Assembly: GCF_937924975.1 (NCBI RefSeq) | Contig: NZ_CALEYG010000028.1 | Location: 1-64,000 of the forward strand | Reading direction: 5' to 3' | DNA length: 64,000 nt | Origin: an uncultured Stomatobaculum sp. | Lineage (GTDB): Bacteria > Bacillota > Clostridia > Lachnospirales > Lachnospiraceae | In this document: piece by piece, positions 56,522 through 64,000 of the stretch | How positions within the stretch are numbered: the stretch's first letter is position 1 | Layout of the letters: each line of letters begins with the position of its first letter | The notes under the pieces: model-generated | Seen by the model: only the letters and a program-made list of their open reading frames with translations | Database searches by the model: none | What the model was told of the DNA's origin: nothing | Program-made: the position numbers and the translations under genes

Positions 56522-56905
56522 ATGAGAATCGAACATGTGGCTCTCTATGTCTCCGACCTGGAGCGCGCGCGGACGTTCTTTGTCCGCTATTTCGACGGAA
56601 GCGCAAATGCGCAGTATCACAATGAGAAGACCGGCTTTCGCTCCTACTTTATATCCTTTGCGGACGGCGCGCGTTTAGAGCTCATGACCAAGCCCGACTT
56701 GACGGTACAGGAAAAGGCGCTGCTTCGCGCGGGGTATGCGCATGTTGCGTTTTCGCTCGGAAGCAAAGAAAAGGTGGATGACCTGACAGAGCAGTTGAGA
56801 GCGGCGGGTTATGAAGTGATCAGCGGGCCGCGCACCACGGGGGACGGGTATTACGAGTCCTGCATTTTGGATTTTGAGGGAAATCAAATCGAATTGACGG
56901 TGTAG
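56522..56905 (+). CDS. VOC-fold glyoxalase/dioxygenase-like protein
   Basis: A 127-residue single-domain VOC protein: MRIEHVALYVSDLERARTFF, then GFRSYFISFADGARLELMTK, and YESCILDFEGNQIELTV with the metal-type Glu. His5, Glu in LELM and the final Glu in EGNQIELT would form a metal site. Substrate is unknown. It overlaps nothing and begins four bases after the preceding stop. Confidence 0.85.
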   Translation: MRIEHVALYVSDLERARTFFVRYFDGSANAQYHNEKTGFRSYFISFADGARLELMTKPDLTVQEKALLRAGYAHVAFSLGSKEKVDDLTEQLRAAGYEVISGPRTTGDGYYESCILDFEGNQIELTV

Positions 56906-56931
56906 TAAGACACAGCAAAACACAAAGAAAA

Positions 56932-56975
56932 AGAGCGACAGCCGTGCCCAAGGGAGCAAGCGGCTGTCGCTCTTC
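56932..56975 (+). terminator. Terminator after the VOC gene
   Basis: AGAGCGACAGCCG pairs with CGGCTGTCGCTCT, then TCTTG. The T-run is short but the stem is perfect. Confidence 0.65.
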
Positions 56976-57172
56976 TTGTTTCGGCAGAAGCTCTTGTAGG
57001 CGATTTGTTTTATGAAACGGTTCTGTGCGGGGGCGGAAGCGGAAACAAGGTGGATTGTGGATAAACTACAGCATAATGACGATAAAAAGGGCTTATAGTC
57101 GATAAATAGACAATATATATGCGGAAGGTAAAATAATAGTTGGAAATAATGCTGTATAATATCGCTTAAATG

Positions 57173-57201
57173 TTGAATTAATTGCGCAAACTGTATATGA
57201 T
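57173..57201 (+). promoter_or_regulatory. Promoter of the YfcC-M20 operon
   Basis: TTGAAT (57173-57178), 17-base spacer, TATGAT (57196-57201). It would give a leader of about 180 bases; the 57000-57170 stretch before it is AT-rich and holds no gene. Confidence 0.5.
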
Positions 57202-57385
57202 AAAGAAAAGCAAAGTTACAAAGTGAGACTTTATTGTAAGAGGCACTTGCGTCGAGGCTGTCTTTGGATAGAGCGCCGGGCGCAGCGAAGGGAGGCGGCG
57301 GAGACAAGAGCTGAAGGAGCGGATTTTCGGAATTAAGTAGGAATCAGACGGAAACGGAAAGCAAAACGTTGTGCGGAGGTGCAAT

Positions 57386-58795
57386 ATGGGAGAACAGGTA
57401 AACAAAACAAAGAAACGCGGCTCGATTAATGCGTTTGTCATTGTGTTTCTCGTCATTGTGGGATGCTACATTCTTTCGCTCTTCATCAGCCCGGGTGCCT
57501 TTGAGCGCGAGCAGCTGAACGGGCGCACGGTGGTCATTGCGAATTCCTATCACGTCACGGATAAAATCTATCTGGGACCGCAGGCCATCTTCCAGGCGGT
57601 GCCGAACGGCCTGGTCTCCTCGGCGGGTATGATGTTCCTTGTCATGCTGGTCGCGGGTTGTATCGAAGTCTACAAGAGAACCGGCGCACTCAATAAGGGT
57701 GTTGCGCGCATCCTATCGAAGTCGGAGCGCGTGGGACACGAGAAGATACTTGTGCTCATCATGATTATTTTCGGCGCACTGGGCGGTTTCCTCGGCTGGA
57801 ACGAACAGATAGTGCCCTTCATACCGATTGTGCTCTCGCTCTGCCTGGCACTCGGCTATGACCTGATGACAGGCATTGCCTGCTCGGCGATGATCGATAT
57901 GATCAGCTTCTCCTTCTCGCCGACCAGCGTGTATACCGTCGGTATCTCGGATGAAATCGCAGAGCTCCCGATGTTCTCGGGTTTCCTATTCCGCTTTATT
58001 CTGCTCTGCATCGCGGACATCATCATCATCCTCTATGTGCTGCGCTATGCGCGCGGTGTGCGGAGCGGAAAGATTCAGTCGCTCACCGCGGACTTAGACA
58101 GCGACAAGTTCCGGGTTGACTACTCGCAGGAGATGCGGGAGCCGCTGACCAGCGGGCAGAGTCTTTCCCTGCTCTTCTTTGTCGTGGTTTTTATCACAGC
58201 CATCGCAGGTGTTGCGAAATTCGGTTGGTCGATGAATGACCTCTCGGCCTGCTTCCTCTTCACGGCGATTGCGGCGGGCTTCATTAACCGCATGGCGCCG
58301 AACGATATCGTGAATGCAATCTGCGCCGGTGCGAAAGACGGCCTGGTGCCGGCCCTGGTGATAGGCCTTGCGCGCGGCATTCAGTGGATACTCACGGCGT
58401 CCGGAATCATAGACCCGATTATCTACAGCATTTCAAGACCCTTAAAGAGCCTGCCGGGACCGGTCGCTGCGATTGCGGTCATGTTCGTGATTGCGATTTT
58501 TAACGGTCTCATCACCTCGGGTTCCGCGAAAGCCATGGCACTCATGCCCATTTTGATTCCGCTCGCGGATCTCATCGGCATGACGCGGCAGACGATGATA
58601 CTCGCTTTCCAGTTCGGCGACGGTCTCACGAACTCGCTCTGGTTTACGAGCGGCACTCTGCTCATCTTCCTCACGATTGCGGGCATTCCCTTAAAGAAAT
58701 GGTGGAAGTTTGTCACGCCCTTGATTACGATGTTATTTGTGGTCTGTATGATAGCCTTGATTGTCGCGACCAAGATTCACTACGGACCGTTCTGA
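57386..58795 (+). CDS. YfcC-family transporter
   Basis: A 469-residue membrane protein with about twelve hydrophobic segments, of the YfcC group of the C4-dicarboxylate/AbgT-like carriers. INAFVIVFLVIVGCYILSLF opens it, with the conserved GWNEQIVPFIPIVLSL and GSAKAMALMPILIPLADLI. ATG 57386 follows GGAGGTG. It precedes an M20 amidohydrolase gene, so it probably imports the substrate of that enzyme (N-acyl amino acids or aminobenzoyl-glutamate-like compounds). Confidence 0.83.
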   Translation: MGEQVNKTKKRGSINAFVIVFLVIVGCYILSLFISPGAFEREQLNGRTVVIANSYHVTDKIYLGPQAIFQAVPNGLVSSAGMMFLVMLVAGCIEVYKRTGALNKGVARILSKSERVGHEKILVLIMIIFGALGGFLGWNEQIVPFIPIVLSLCLALGYDLMTGIACSAMIDMISFSFSPTSVYTVGISDEIAELPMFSGFLFRFILLCIADIIIILYVLRYARGVRSGKIQSLTADLDSDKFRVDYSQEMREPLTSGQSLSLLFFVVVFITAIAGVAKFGWSMNDLSACFLFTAIAAGFINRMAPNDIVNAICAGAKDGLVPALVIGLARGIQWILTASGIIDPIIYSISRPLKSLPGPVAAIAVMFVIAIFNGLITSGSAKAMALMPILIPLADLIGMTRQTMILAFQFGDGLTNSLWFTSGTLLIFLTIAGIPLKKWWKFVTPLITMLFVVCMIALIVATKIHYGPF

Positions 58796-58909
58796 GCAGA
58801 GAAAGATCTTAAAGATACGCGATACACGGAGAAAGCATGATGAGCGCGGGGAAGCCGGAAGCGGTGTTTGTCCCCGCGCGATAAGAGAAACGTCAGGGGG
58901 TAAGTTTTT

Positions 58910-60085
58910 ATGATAGATATTTTGGAAGAGGGAACTGCGCTGCGCGAAGAACTCGTGGAACTGCGCCGCTATTTTCATGCGCACCCGGAGCAGTCCTGGC
59001 AGGAGTTCAACACACAGAAAAAGATTTGCGAGTATTTGGATGCACTCGGCATCCCCTATGTGAAGGTCTGTAAGACCGGTGTGATTGCGACCGTAGCGGG
59101 GAAGCATTCCAAGGGGAAGGTGCTCGGCATACGAGCGGATATCGATGCGCTGCCGGTTACGGAGCTTTCGGAGGTCGCATGGAAGTCCGTGAACGAGGGC
59201 TGTATGCATGCCTGCGGGCATGACACGCATATCACCATGCTGCTCGGCACGGCCAAGCTCTTAAAGAAGATGGAGGATGAGCTCACGATTACGGTGAAGC
59301 TCTTATTCCAGCCCGCGGAGGAGTTCATTGCGGACAGCGGCGCAGGGCTTATGAAGGATGAACCGGAAGTCTTGGCCTGCGACCGCCTGATCGCCATGCA
59401 TATCTGGAGTAAGATTCCTGCGGGCTATGCCTCGCTCCGCTACGGCCCCGTCATGTCGGCGGCGGATACCTTTGACTTTCACGTGAAAGGCAAGGGCGGA
59501 CACGGTGCCCTGCCGCACCAGACGGTGGATCCGATTGTGGCGGGGGCGGAACTGGTCATGTCCTTGCAGCGCCTGGTCTCAAGAGAACTGAATCCGCTGG
59601 AACCCGCGGTGATCAGCGTGACTTCGTTTGTCTCGGGCACCACCTCGAACGTGATACCGGGAGAAGCGCACCTCATGGGAACCGCGAGAACCTTTAATCC
59701 GGAGATACGAGATCGCTATCCCGCGATGCTGCGCCGCGTTGCGGACGGCGTTGCCATGGCGACCGGAACCGAGATTCAGCTCGATTATCACCCGGGACCG
59801 CCGCCGACCATCAACGACGATGCCTCTGTGGACACGGGGCGGAGAGCAGCCGAGAGAGTTTTCGGAAAAGATCATCTTCTCGACTGGGAACAGCAGATGG
59901 GCGGCGAGGACTTTGCCAAGTACGAGGCGCCGAAGTGCCTTCTGTTCCTCGGCGGCGGTTTTTCGGAAGAGGCGCGGCGCTACCCGCAGCACAGCCCCTA
60001 CTTTGACATCGATGAGAGTGCCTTGGAACTCGGTGTCCGCTACTTCTTAGAGTATGTGCGGGAGTACGGTGAGGAGCAAGAATAA
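58910..60085 (+). CDS. M20-family amidohydrolase
   Basis: A 391-residue metallo-amidohydrolase of the hippurate hydrolase/N-acyl-amino acid deacylase type. LRRYFHAHPEQSWQEF is the N-terminal hallmark; the metal residues lie in GIRADIDALPVTE, MHACGHDTHITMLL and LLFQPAEEF; the lid domain has GKGGHGALPHQTVDPI; and GGEDFAKYE, YPQHSPYFDID close the site. It frees amino acids from acylated forms in the cytoplasm. It is 114 bases downstream of the transporter, probably co-transcribed. Confidence 0.93.
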   Translation: MIDILEEGTALREELVELRRYFHAHPEQSWQEFNTQKKICEYLDALGIPYVKVCKTGVIATVAGKHSKGKVLGIRADIDALPVTELSEVAWKSVNEGCMHACGHDTHITMLLGTAKLLKKMEDELTITVKLLFQPAEEFIADSGAGLMKDEPEVLACDRLIAMHIWSKIPAGYASLRYGPVMSAADTFDFHVKGKGGHGALPHQTVDPIVAGAELVMSLQRLVSRELNPLEPAVISVTSFVSGTTSNVIPGEAHLMGTARTFNPEIRDRYPAMLRRVADGVAMATGTEIQLDYHPGPPPTINDDASVDTGRRAAERVFGKDHLLDWEQQMGGEDFAKYEAPKCLLFLGGGFSEEARRYPQHSPYFDIDESALELGVRYFLEYVREYGEEQE

Positions 60086-60305
60086 AGAGATATCCTTAGC
60101 TTGCGGTAGCCGGAAACAGCAGTTTGGGGATAAAAACAAGAAAGCATAGTGATGCGAAGAAATGAGCAGCTTGTGGGATACAGCGCTAAGCAAGCGAAGC
60201 AGAAAACAGAGTCAGGTAAGAAAAGTTGAAAACGGTGTCAGCAACAGAAGCAGAAATAGAATTGAGGAGCGACAGCAAAAGTAGCGCTTACCGGATGTAA
60301 AGCTT

Positions 60306-60333
60306 GCCTGCACCGAAAGGGTGCAGGCTTTTG
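60306..60333 (+). terminator. Terminator of the YfcC-M20 operon
   Basis: GCCTGCACC / GGTGCAGGC around a GAAAG loop, then TTTTG. The 220 bases before it (60086-60305) show no gene. Confidence 0.7.
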
Positions 60334-60367
60334 ATGATTCGCTACGGAGTATCGAAGGGGAGAGGCA

Positions 60368-61270
60368 TTGCGGAAATCATATCGTGAACTGACAGAGGAA
60401 ATCAAAACGGACGGGGAGAGGCTTAAGCTAATTGCGGCGCTCGGGAACAGCGATGACCTTGCCTATCACTATGCGCTCATCTCTGAGGATTGGGCGGCGG
60501 GCGGAAGGCTTATGCTCGAGAACAGCTTTGACCGGCATGGAGAAGCAGGGATTGTCTTTTTACTTGAGCGGCTCAGAGCGTTTGGGACGGCTTCAAAAAC
60601 GGGCACAAGTTCAGAGGAAAATGCAGCTGTCGGTTCGGGTGCAGGTGGGGAGATAAGTACCGACACACTTGGCGCAAAAAACCTGCAGCGAGACGCGGGA
60701 CAGGGCTGTTGGAGAAACAGTGAACAGGACTGCAGAAAGGGGAGAGAGACGGTCTGCGCGAAGGGCAGCGAAAGTGCTGCGCGTCTTTATATAGATACCG
60801 CTTACCTCGCCGCCAAAATCCTCTCACAGCTAAGACACAGAGACTTTTATGCCGCGCGCGCCAAAGAGCTGGCAGCACTCCTGACCGCAAGATGGGAAAT
60901 TTCGGATATCGCGCTTCGAAGAAAGCAAATCATTGCCCTCGGTTGGATCGGCTCTGAGTCGGAAATCAATCTTCTGATTGACTCTATGCAGAGCGATTCG
61001 GATGCGCTCTGCCGCGCCTGGGCGGCTGCCGCGCTCATGCAGCTCTCGTTCCACGGTGTGGCGGCAGATGTTCTGCGGGAGAAAACGAAGGCGGCCTTTG
61101 CGGCGGCAATACAGAAGGAGGGCGACTTGAATGCTGCCGGCATCCTGATAGAGGCGGCACAGACGCTCTTCGGAAAGAAGTGGATATCCGCCGCGGCAGC
61201 GGAAGCGGCCGAGTCCGAGTCGATTGAAAAGGCGAGAAAATCGGCGCTCCGTTTTCTCGGCAAAGCCTGA
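60368..61270 (+). CDS. HEAT-repeat-like protein of unknown function
   Basis: A 300-residue, alanine- and glutamate-rich, largely helical protein. The C-terminal half reads like alpha-solenoid repeats (RRKQIIALGWIGSESEINLL; ALCRAWAAAALMQLSF). A low-complexity insert with Ser, Gly, Cys and Asp fills about 75-140. The start is TTG 60368 after AAGGGGAG. I cannot give a function. It stands between two terminators. Confidence 0.6.
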   Translation: MRKSYRELTEEIKTDGERLKLIAALGNSDDLAYHYALISEDWAAGGRLMLENSFDRHGEAGIVFLLERLRAFGTASKTGTSSEENAAVGSGAGGEISTDTLGAKNLQRDAGQGCWRNSEQDCRKGRETVCAKGSESAARLYIDTAYLAAKILSQLRHRDFYAARAKELAALLTARWEISDIALRRKQIIALGWIGSESEINLLIDSMQSDSDALCRAWAAAALMQLSFHGVAADVLREKTKAAFAAAIQKEGDLNAAGILIEAAQTLFGKKWISAAAAEAAESESIEKARKSALRFLGKA

Positions 61271-61400
61271 ATTGCTTGTCGCCTTTGATTGCGTTGTCTA
61301 TTCGCTTTGTCTATAATAAATTCTGGTTCAAACTGCCGTATATCGGGCACTGAAATGCTCTTTTGCCGCACATTACATCTGTTTTAAGGAGACGGAATTC

Positions 61401-62057
61401 ATGACAAATCGGACAAAACAAGCAAGGGAGTTAAGAGATAGCGGAAGGAGCAAGCCGGGAGCGGTTATCGCGATTGGGCACGTCCTGCTCTTGCTCTTTG
61501 AATTATTGGTGGTCGTGCACGGCTTTGCGGGCGAAGGACTTGCTACGCTCCGCTTTTATACGACAGACTCGAATTTGCTCTGCGGCATAGCTTCGGCGCT
61601 CTATCTTTGGACTTATTTCCGGGGCGGAAACGTGAAAGGGAGCGAGGCTGGGGTGATTTCGCTGCTCCGCTTTATTGCGACAAGCTGTCTGCTTGTGACC
61701 TTTACGGTGGTGTTACTGGTACTCGGTCCGGAGAACGGTTTTGCGCATGAGTTCCTCGACGGAACGAGACTATTCAGCCATCTTCTCTGCCCGTTCTTAT
61801 CCCTGATTTTATTTCTCTTCGGCGATGAACTCGCATCCTTTTCTTACATCTCCCGCGCGCTCTTTACGACCCTCCTCTATGCCGTGCCCATGATACTCTT
61901 AAACGCGGCGGGACTGGTCTCGGGACCCTACAGCTTTTTAAAGGTGCGGGAGCAGAGTCTTGCCTCTACGCTGTTCTGGATTGTCGTGATTCTCGGAGGA
62001 AATGCGCTTTTGGCCCTGGCGGCAGTCCTGTTGCAAAAAAGGTTTTTTAAGAGATAA
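61401..62057 (+). CDS. Six-helix membrane protein
   Basis: A 218-residue integral membrane protein with six transmembrane segments (such as VIAIGHVLLLLFELLVVVHG, FIATSCLLVTFTVVLLVL). It contains LRFYTTDSNLLCGIASALY and LFSHLLCPFLSLILFLF with a His in the fourth segment, which resembles the Pr6Pr/FAR-17a-like family. Function unknown. AGGAGACGG precedes the start. Confidence 0.7.
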   Translation: MTNRTKQARELRDSGRSKPGAVIAIGHVLLLLFELLVVVHGFAGEGLATLRFYTTDSNLLCGIASALYLWTYFRGGNVKGSEAGVISLLRFIATSCLLVTFTVVLLVLGPENGFAHEFLDGTRLFSHLLCPFLSLILFLFGDELASFSYISRALFTTLLYAVPMILLNAAGLVSGPYSFLKVREQSLASTLFWIVVILGGNALLALAAVLLQKRFFKR

Positions 62058-62294
62058 AATATACATAAAATACGGATTAAATCATCGATTTATTGTGCGC
62101 TTTGCTGATAAACGAGAGGTGGCCGCATCTTCGTTATAAAATTGACAATACAGTGCAAATGCCAACATTCACCGCTAAAATAAGATAATAGCAAAATTTG
62201 CAAACAATTTTGCGGTGATTCATTGACGCTACAGGAAATATCGTGTTACCATGACCGTAGTTTCAGAAGGGCATTACAAAGAAATGGAGGGGTC

Positions 62295-63440
62295 ATGGGT
62301 TTCATTCACGGTTTGGGCACCAATGCGGTGTTCATGATTTTTCTGACGCTGGTATGCGGTTATGCATTCGGCAGGATTAATTTTGCAGGTGTGAAGTTCG
62401 GCACATCCGGTGTTCTGGTGATGGCGTTGATTTTCGGCGCACTGGGCATGGAAGTGCCGGCCATCATCGGCACGGCCGGTCTGGCACTGTTCCTCGCGTG
62501 TGTCGGTCTCTCGGCGGGACCGTCGTTTGTCACGAATCTGAAGGCAAATTTCTGGGGCTTTATTGCGACGACCGTTGCGATTCTGGTAGCCGCGGGCGGT
62601 ACGGTCATCATGGCGGTCAAAATTTTCAAGCTGCCGGTTGACCTTGCACTCGGTGTCATGGCAGGTGCGATGACCTGCACCGCGAGTCTTGCGACGACCA
62701 AGGAGCTCTTCGGCGATAAGTCCGCGGCCGGTGTGGGCTACGGTCTTGCCTATGTGTTCGGCATTATCTCGGTTGTGATGTTCGTTCAGCTGGTGCCGAA
62801 GTTCCTGAAGGCAGATGCCGATGCGGAAAATGCAAAGCTGCCGGACGCACCGGTCTCGAAGAGCGAGGGCGATAAGTCGCTGCTCACGGTCGACGGCCCG
62901 GGGGTGTTCGTAGTCTGCGTTGCGATTGCGCTCGGCGCGCTGATCGGTGCCATCAAGGTTCCGCTCGGCGGCGGCACGACCTTCTCGCTCGGCACAGGCG
63001 GCGGCGCTATCATCGCAGGTATTTTTGTCTCGGCAATCGGCCACTGCGGCAAGATTAAGCTGACCGCGCCGAAGTCGACGCTGATGCCGCTTCGCGATCT
63101 CGGCATTGCATGGTTCCTTTTGCAGAACGGTGCAGGTGCGGGTCCGAAGTTTGTGTCGACGCTGCAGCAGTATGGCATTATGCTGTTCCTGGTCGGTGCG
63201 TTCATGAGCGTGGTCGCGATTCTCTTCGCGTATGTGGTGGCGAGATATCTCTGCAAAATGCCGCTCTTCGGTGCCCTCGGCGCAACGACGGGCGCTATGA
63301 CTTCGGCGCCGTCCTTAAATGCGCTGATTACCGTGACGGGCAATGACAAGGTGGCTTCCTTCTATGCTGCCTGCCAGCCGGTTGCGACGGTGGGACTTGT
63401 GATTCTGCCGAAGTTGCTCGTGATGATGCTCGGATCCTGA
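62295..63440 (+). CDS. AspT/YidE-like transporter
   Basis: A 381-residue membrane protein with about ten hydrophobic segments, of the aspartate-alanine exchanger (AspT/YidE/YbjL) fold. AGAMTCTASLATTKELFGDK and GATTGAMTSAPSLNALI are two related GAxT-T/SAPSL-like motifs of the inverted repeats. ATG 62295 with GGAGGGG is chosen over a longer frame that runs into the promoter region. There is no cytoplasmic TrkA_C domain as in longer relatives. The likely substrate class is dicarboxylates or amino acids (inference). Confidence 0.82.
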   Translation: MGFIHGLGTNAVFMIFLTLVCGYAFGRINFAGVKFGTSGVLVMALIFGALGMEVPAIIGTAGLALFLACVGLSAGPSFVTNLKANFWGFIATTVAILVAAGGTVIMAVKIFKLPVDLALGVMAGAMTCTASLATTKELFGDKSAAGVGYGLAYVFGIISVVMFVQLVPKFLKADADAENAKLPDAPVSKSEGDKSLLTVDGPGVFVVCVAIALGALIGAIKVPLGGGTTFSLGTGGGAIIAGIFVSAIGHCGKIKLTAPKSTLMPLRDLGIAWFLLQNGAGAGPKFVSTLQQYGIMLFLVGAFMSVVAILFAYVVARYLCKMPLFGALGATTGAMTSAPSLNALITVTGNDKVASFYAACQPVATVGLVILPKLLVMMLGS

Positions 63441-63474
63441 GTTCATTGTACGAGAGCAAAAACAGAAATTTTGA

Positions 63475-63509
63475 AGCGCTGTTTCGTGAGAACGAGACAG
63501 CGCTTTTTG
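63475..63509 (+). terminator. Terminator of the AspT-like gene
   Basis: AGCGCTGTTTCGT pairs with CGAGACAGCGCT (one wobble) around a short loop, followed by TTTTTG. Confidence 0.8.
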
Positions 63510-63585
63510 TTGCGCGGGTTCGCCTTGACAGACTCTGTGGCGTGCCGGAAAATGAGGACAGGAAGTGACAGAGAGGAGGTTGGCC

Positions 63586-64000
63586 ATGCTCCAAATCAAG
63601 AGCCTTACCATAGAACATCGGCGTGACTTGCGTGTCATTCTGGAGAACTTTAACCTGGTGCTGAATACAGGCGACAAGGCGGTTATCGTCGGCGAGGAGG
63701 GCAACGGGAAGTCTACCCTGCTCAAGTGGATTTTTGACCCTGTCCTTGTCGCGGCCTATGCGGAGTGCAGGGGTGAACGCATCTTGGGCGCGGAGCGACT
63801 TGCTTACCTACCACAGGAGCTGCCGGAGGAACTGAAAGGGAATTCGGTCTATGAATTTTTCTCGGCTTCGGATGCGTTTTATGATTGTAGTGCGAAGGAA
63901 CTCTCGGAGCTCGCCGCACGCTTTCGCCTTTCACCGGAGTTTTTTTACGGAGAACAGCGCATGGACACACTCTCCGGCGGTGAGAAGGTGAAGGCACAAC
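63586..64000 (+). CDS. ABC-F family ATPase (5' part, cut by window end)
   Basis: The reading frame is open to the window end. It starts MLQIKSLTIEHRRDLRVILE with GAGAGGAGG upstream. Walker A is GEEGNGKSTLL, and DTLSGGEKVKAQ is the signature, reached after only about 135 residues, as in the first ATPase domain of ABC-F proteins such as Lsa/Vga/OptrA-like ribosome-protection factors. Both the second ATPase domain and the linker lie beyond 64000, so housekeeping (EttA-like) or resistance-type cannot be decided. Confidence 0.75.
   Translation, partial: MLQIKSLTIEHRRDLRVILENFNLVLNTGDKAVIVGEEGNGKSTLLKWIFDPVLVAAYAECRGERILGAERLAYLPQELPEELKGNSVYEFFSASDAFYDCSAKELSELAARFRLSPEFFYGEQRMDTLSGGEKVKAQ

Noticed and set aside
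62274..63044. 256-codon minus frame opposite the AspT-like gene
   Set aside because: Antisense shadow of a membrane protein gene with no domain resemblance.

Overview
The window reads as a chromosomal segment of a low-copy, moderately GC-rich Clostridia, most like a Lachnospiraceae. This rests on the rpsF-ssb-rpsR cluster, CvfB, a CdaR-type regulator, uvrA standing alone, guaA, many AGGAGG ribosome binding sites, and the accessory family types. Genus is not determinable from what I can see. Two base-composition classes are visible: backbone genes rich in GCG/CGC/CTC codons, and a lower-GC accessory block from about 16.3 to 29.6 kb.

Layout. 0-16.3 kb is housekeeping: the S6-SSB-S18 operon, a cysteine desulfurase/TtcA pair on the minus strand, tRNA-Gln, CvfB, a CdaR/S41 protease pair, a polar amino acid ABC importer, an RclA-like flavin disulfide reductase behind a Fur/PerR-like palindrome, uvrA behind a LexA-like box, and guaA. 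IS30 ends lie at the very start and at 3.8 kb. 16.3-29.6 kb is an accessory block: an AAA/DUF4143 ATPase, two nearly identical methyltransferase copies in direct orientation bracketing a tandem GNAT, an ABC exporter divergent from a two-component system and a RelB/YoeB pair, then an odd MarR regulator with a His/Gly-rich tandem repeat, an acetyltransferase and a flavodoxin. Decayed pieces (IS3 orfA, an S66 peptidase, P5C dehydrogenase) lie between them.

29.7-33.4 kb holds a three-gene operon that I cannot match to a named system: zinc-ribbon/kinase-like protein, VWA protein and a divergent adenylosuccinate-synthetase paralog, followed by a hicAB pair whose toxin is frameshifted. 33.5-44.7 kb carries a GIY-YIG/DUF4357 protein, a GH13 amylase, an azlC stub with its divergent XRE-cupin regulator, pyroglutamyl peptidase, an LRR protein, a dipeptide epimerase/DUF819 operon behind a structured leader, and a transglutaminase/unknown/SseB operon.

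44.7-56.9 kb holds a histidine-kinase stub, a damaged PepSY gene, a methyltransferase, a relBE pair with a nonsense-mutated toxin, a two-gene SF2 helicase-HNH operon (a plausible uncharacterised defence unit), a phosphatase with an ATA start, an AadA-like nucleotidyltransferase, a serpin lipoprotein and a GntR/ABC operon. 57-64 kb holds a YfcC-type transporter with an M20 amidohydrolase, two poorly characterised genes, an AspT-like transporter and the start of an ABC-F gene.

Together the metabolic genes point to an organism that scavenges amino acids and peptides (amino acid ABC importer, Pcp, dipeptide epimerase, M20 amidohydrolase, AspT-like carrier, secreted protease inhibitor). A recurring theme is gene decay: at least eight broken genes or IS pieces, with two of three toxin genes disabled beside intact antitoxins.
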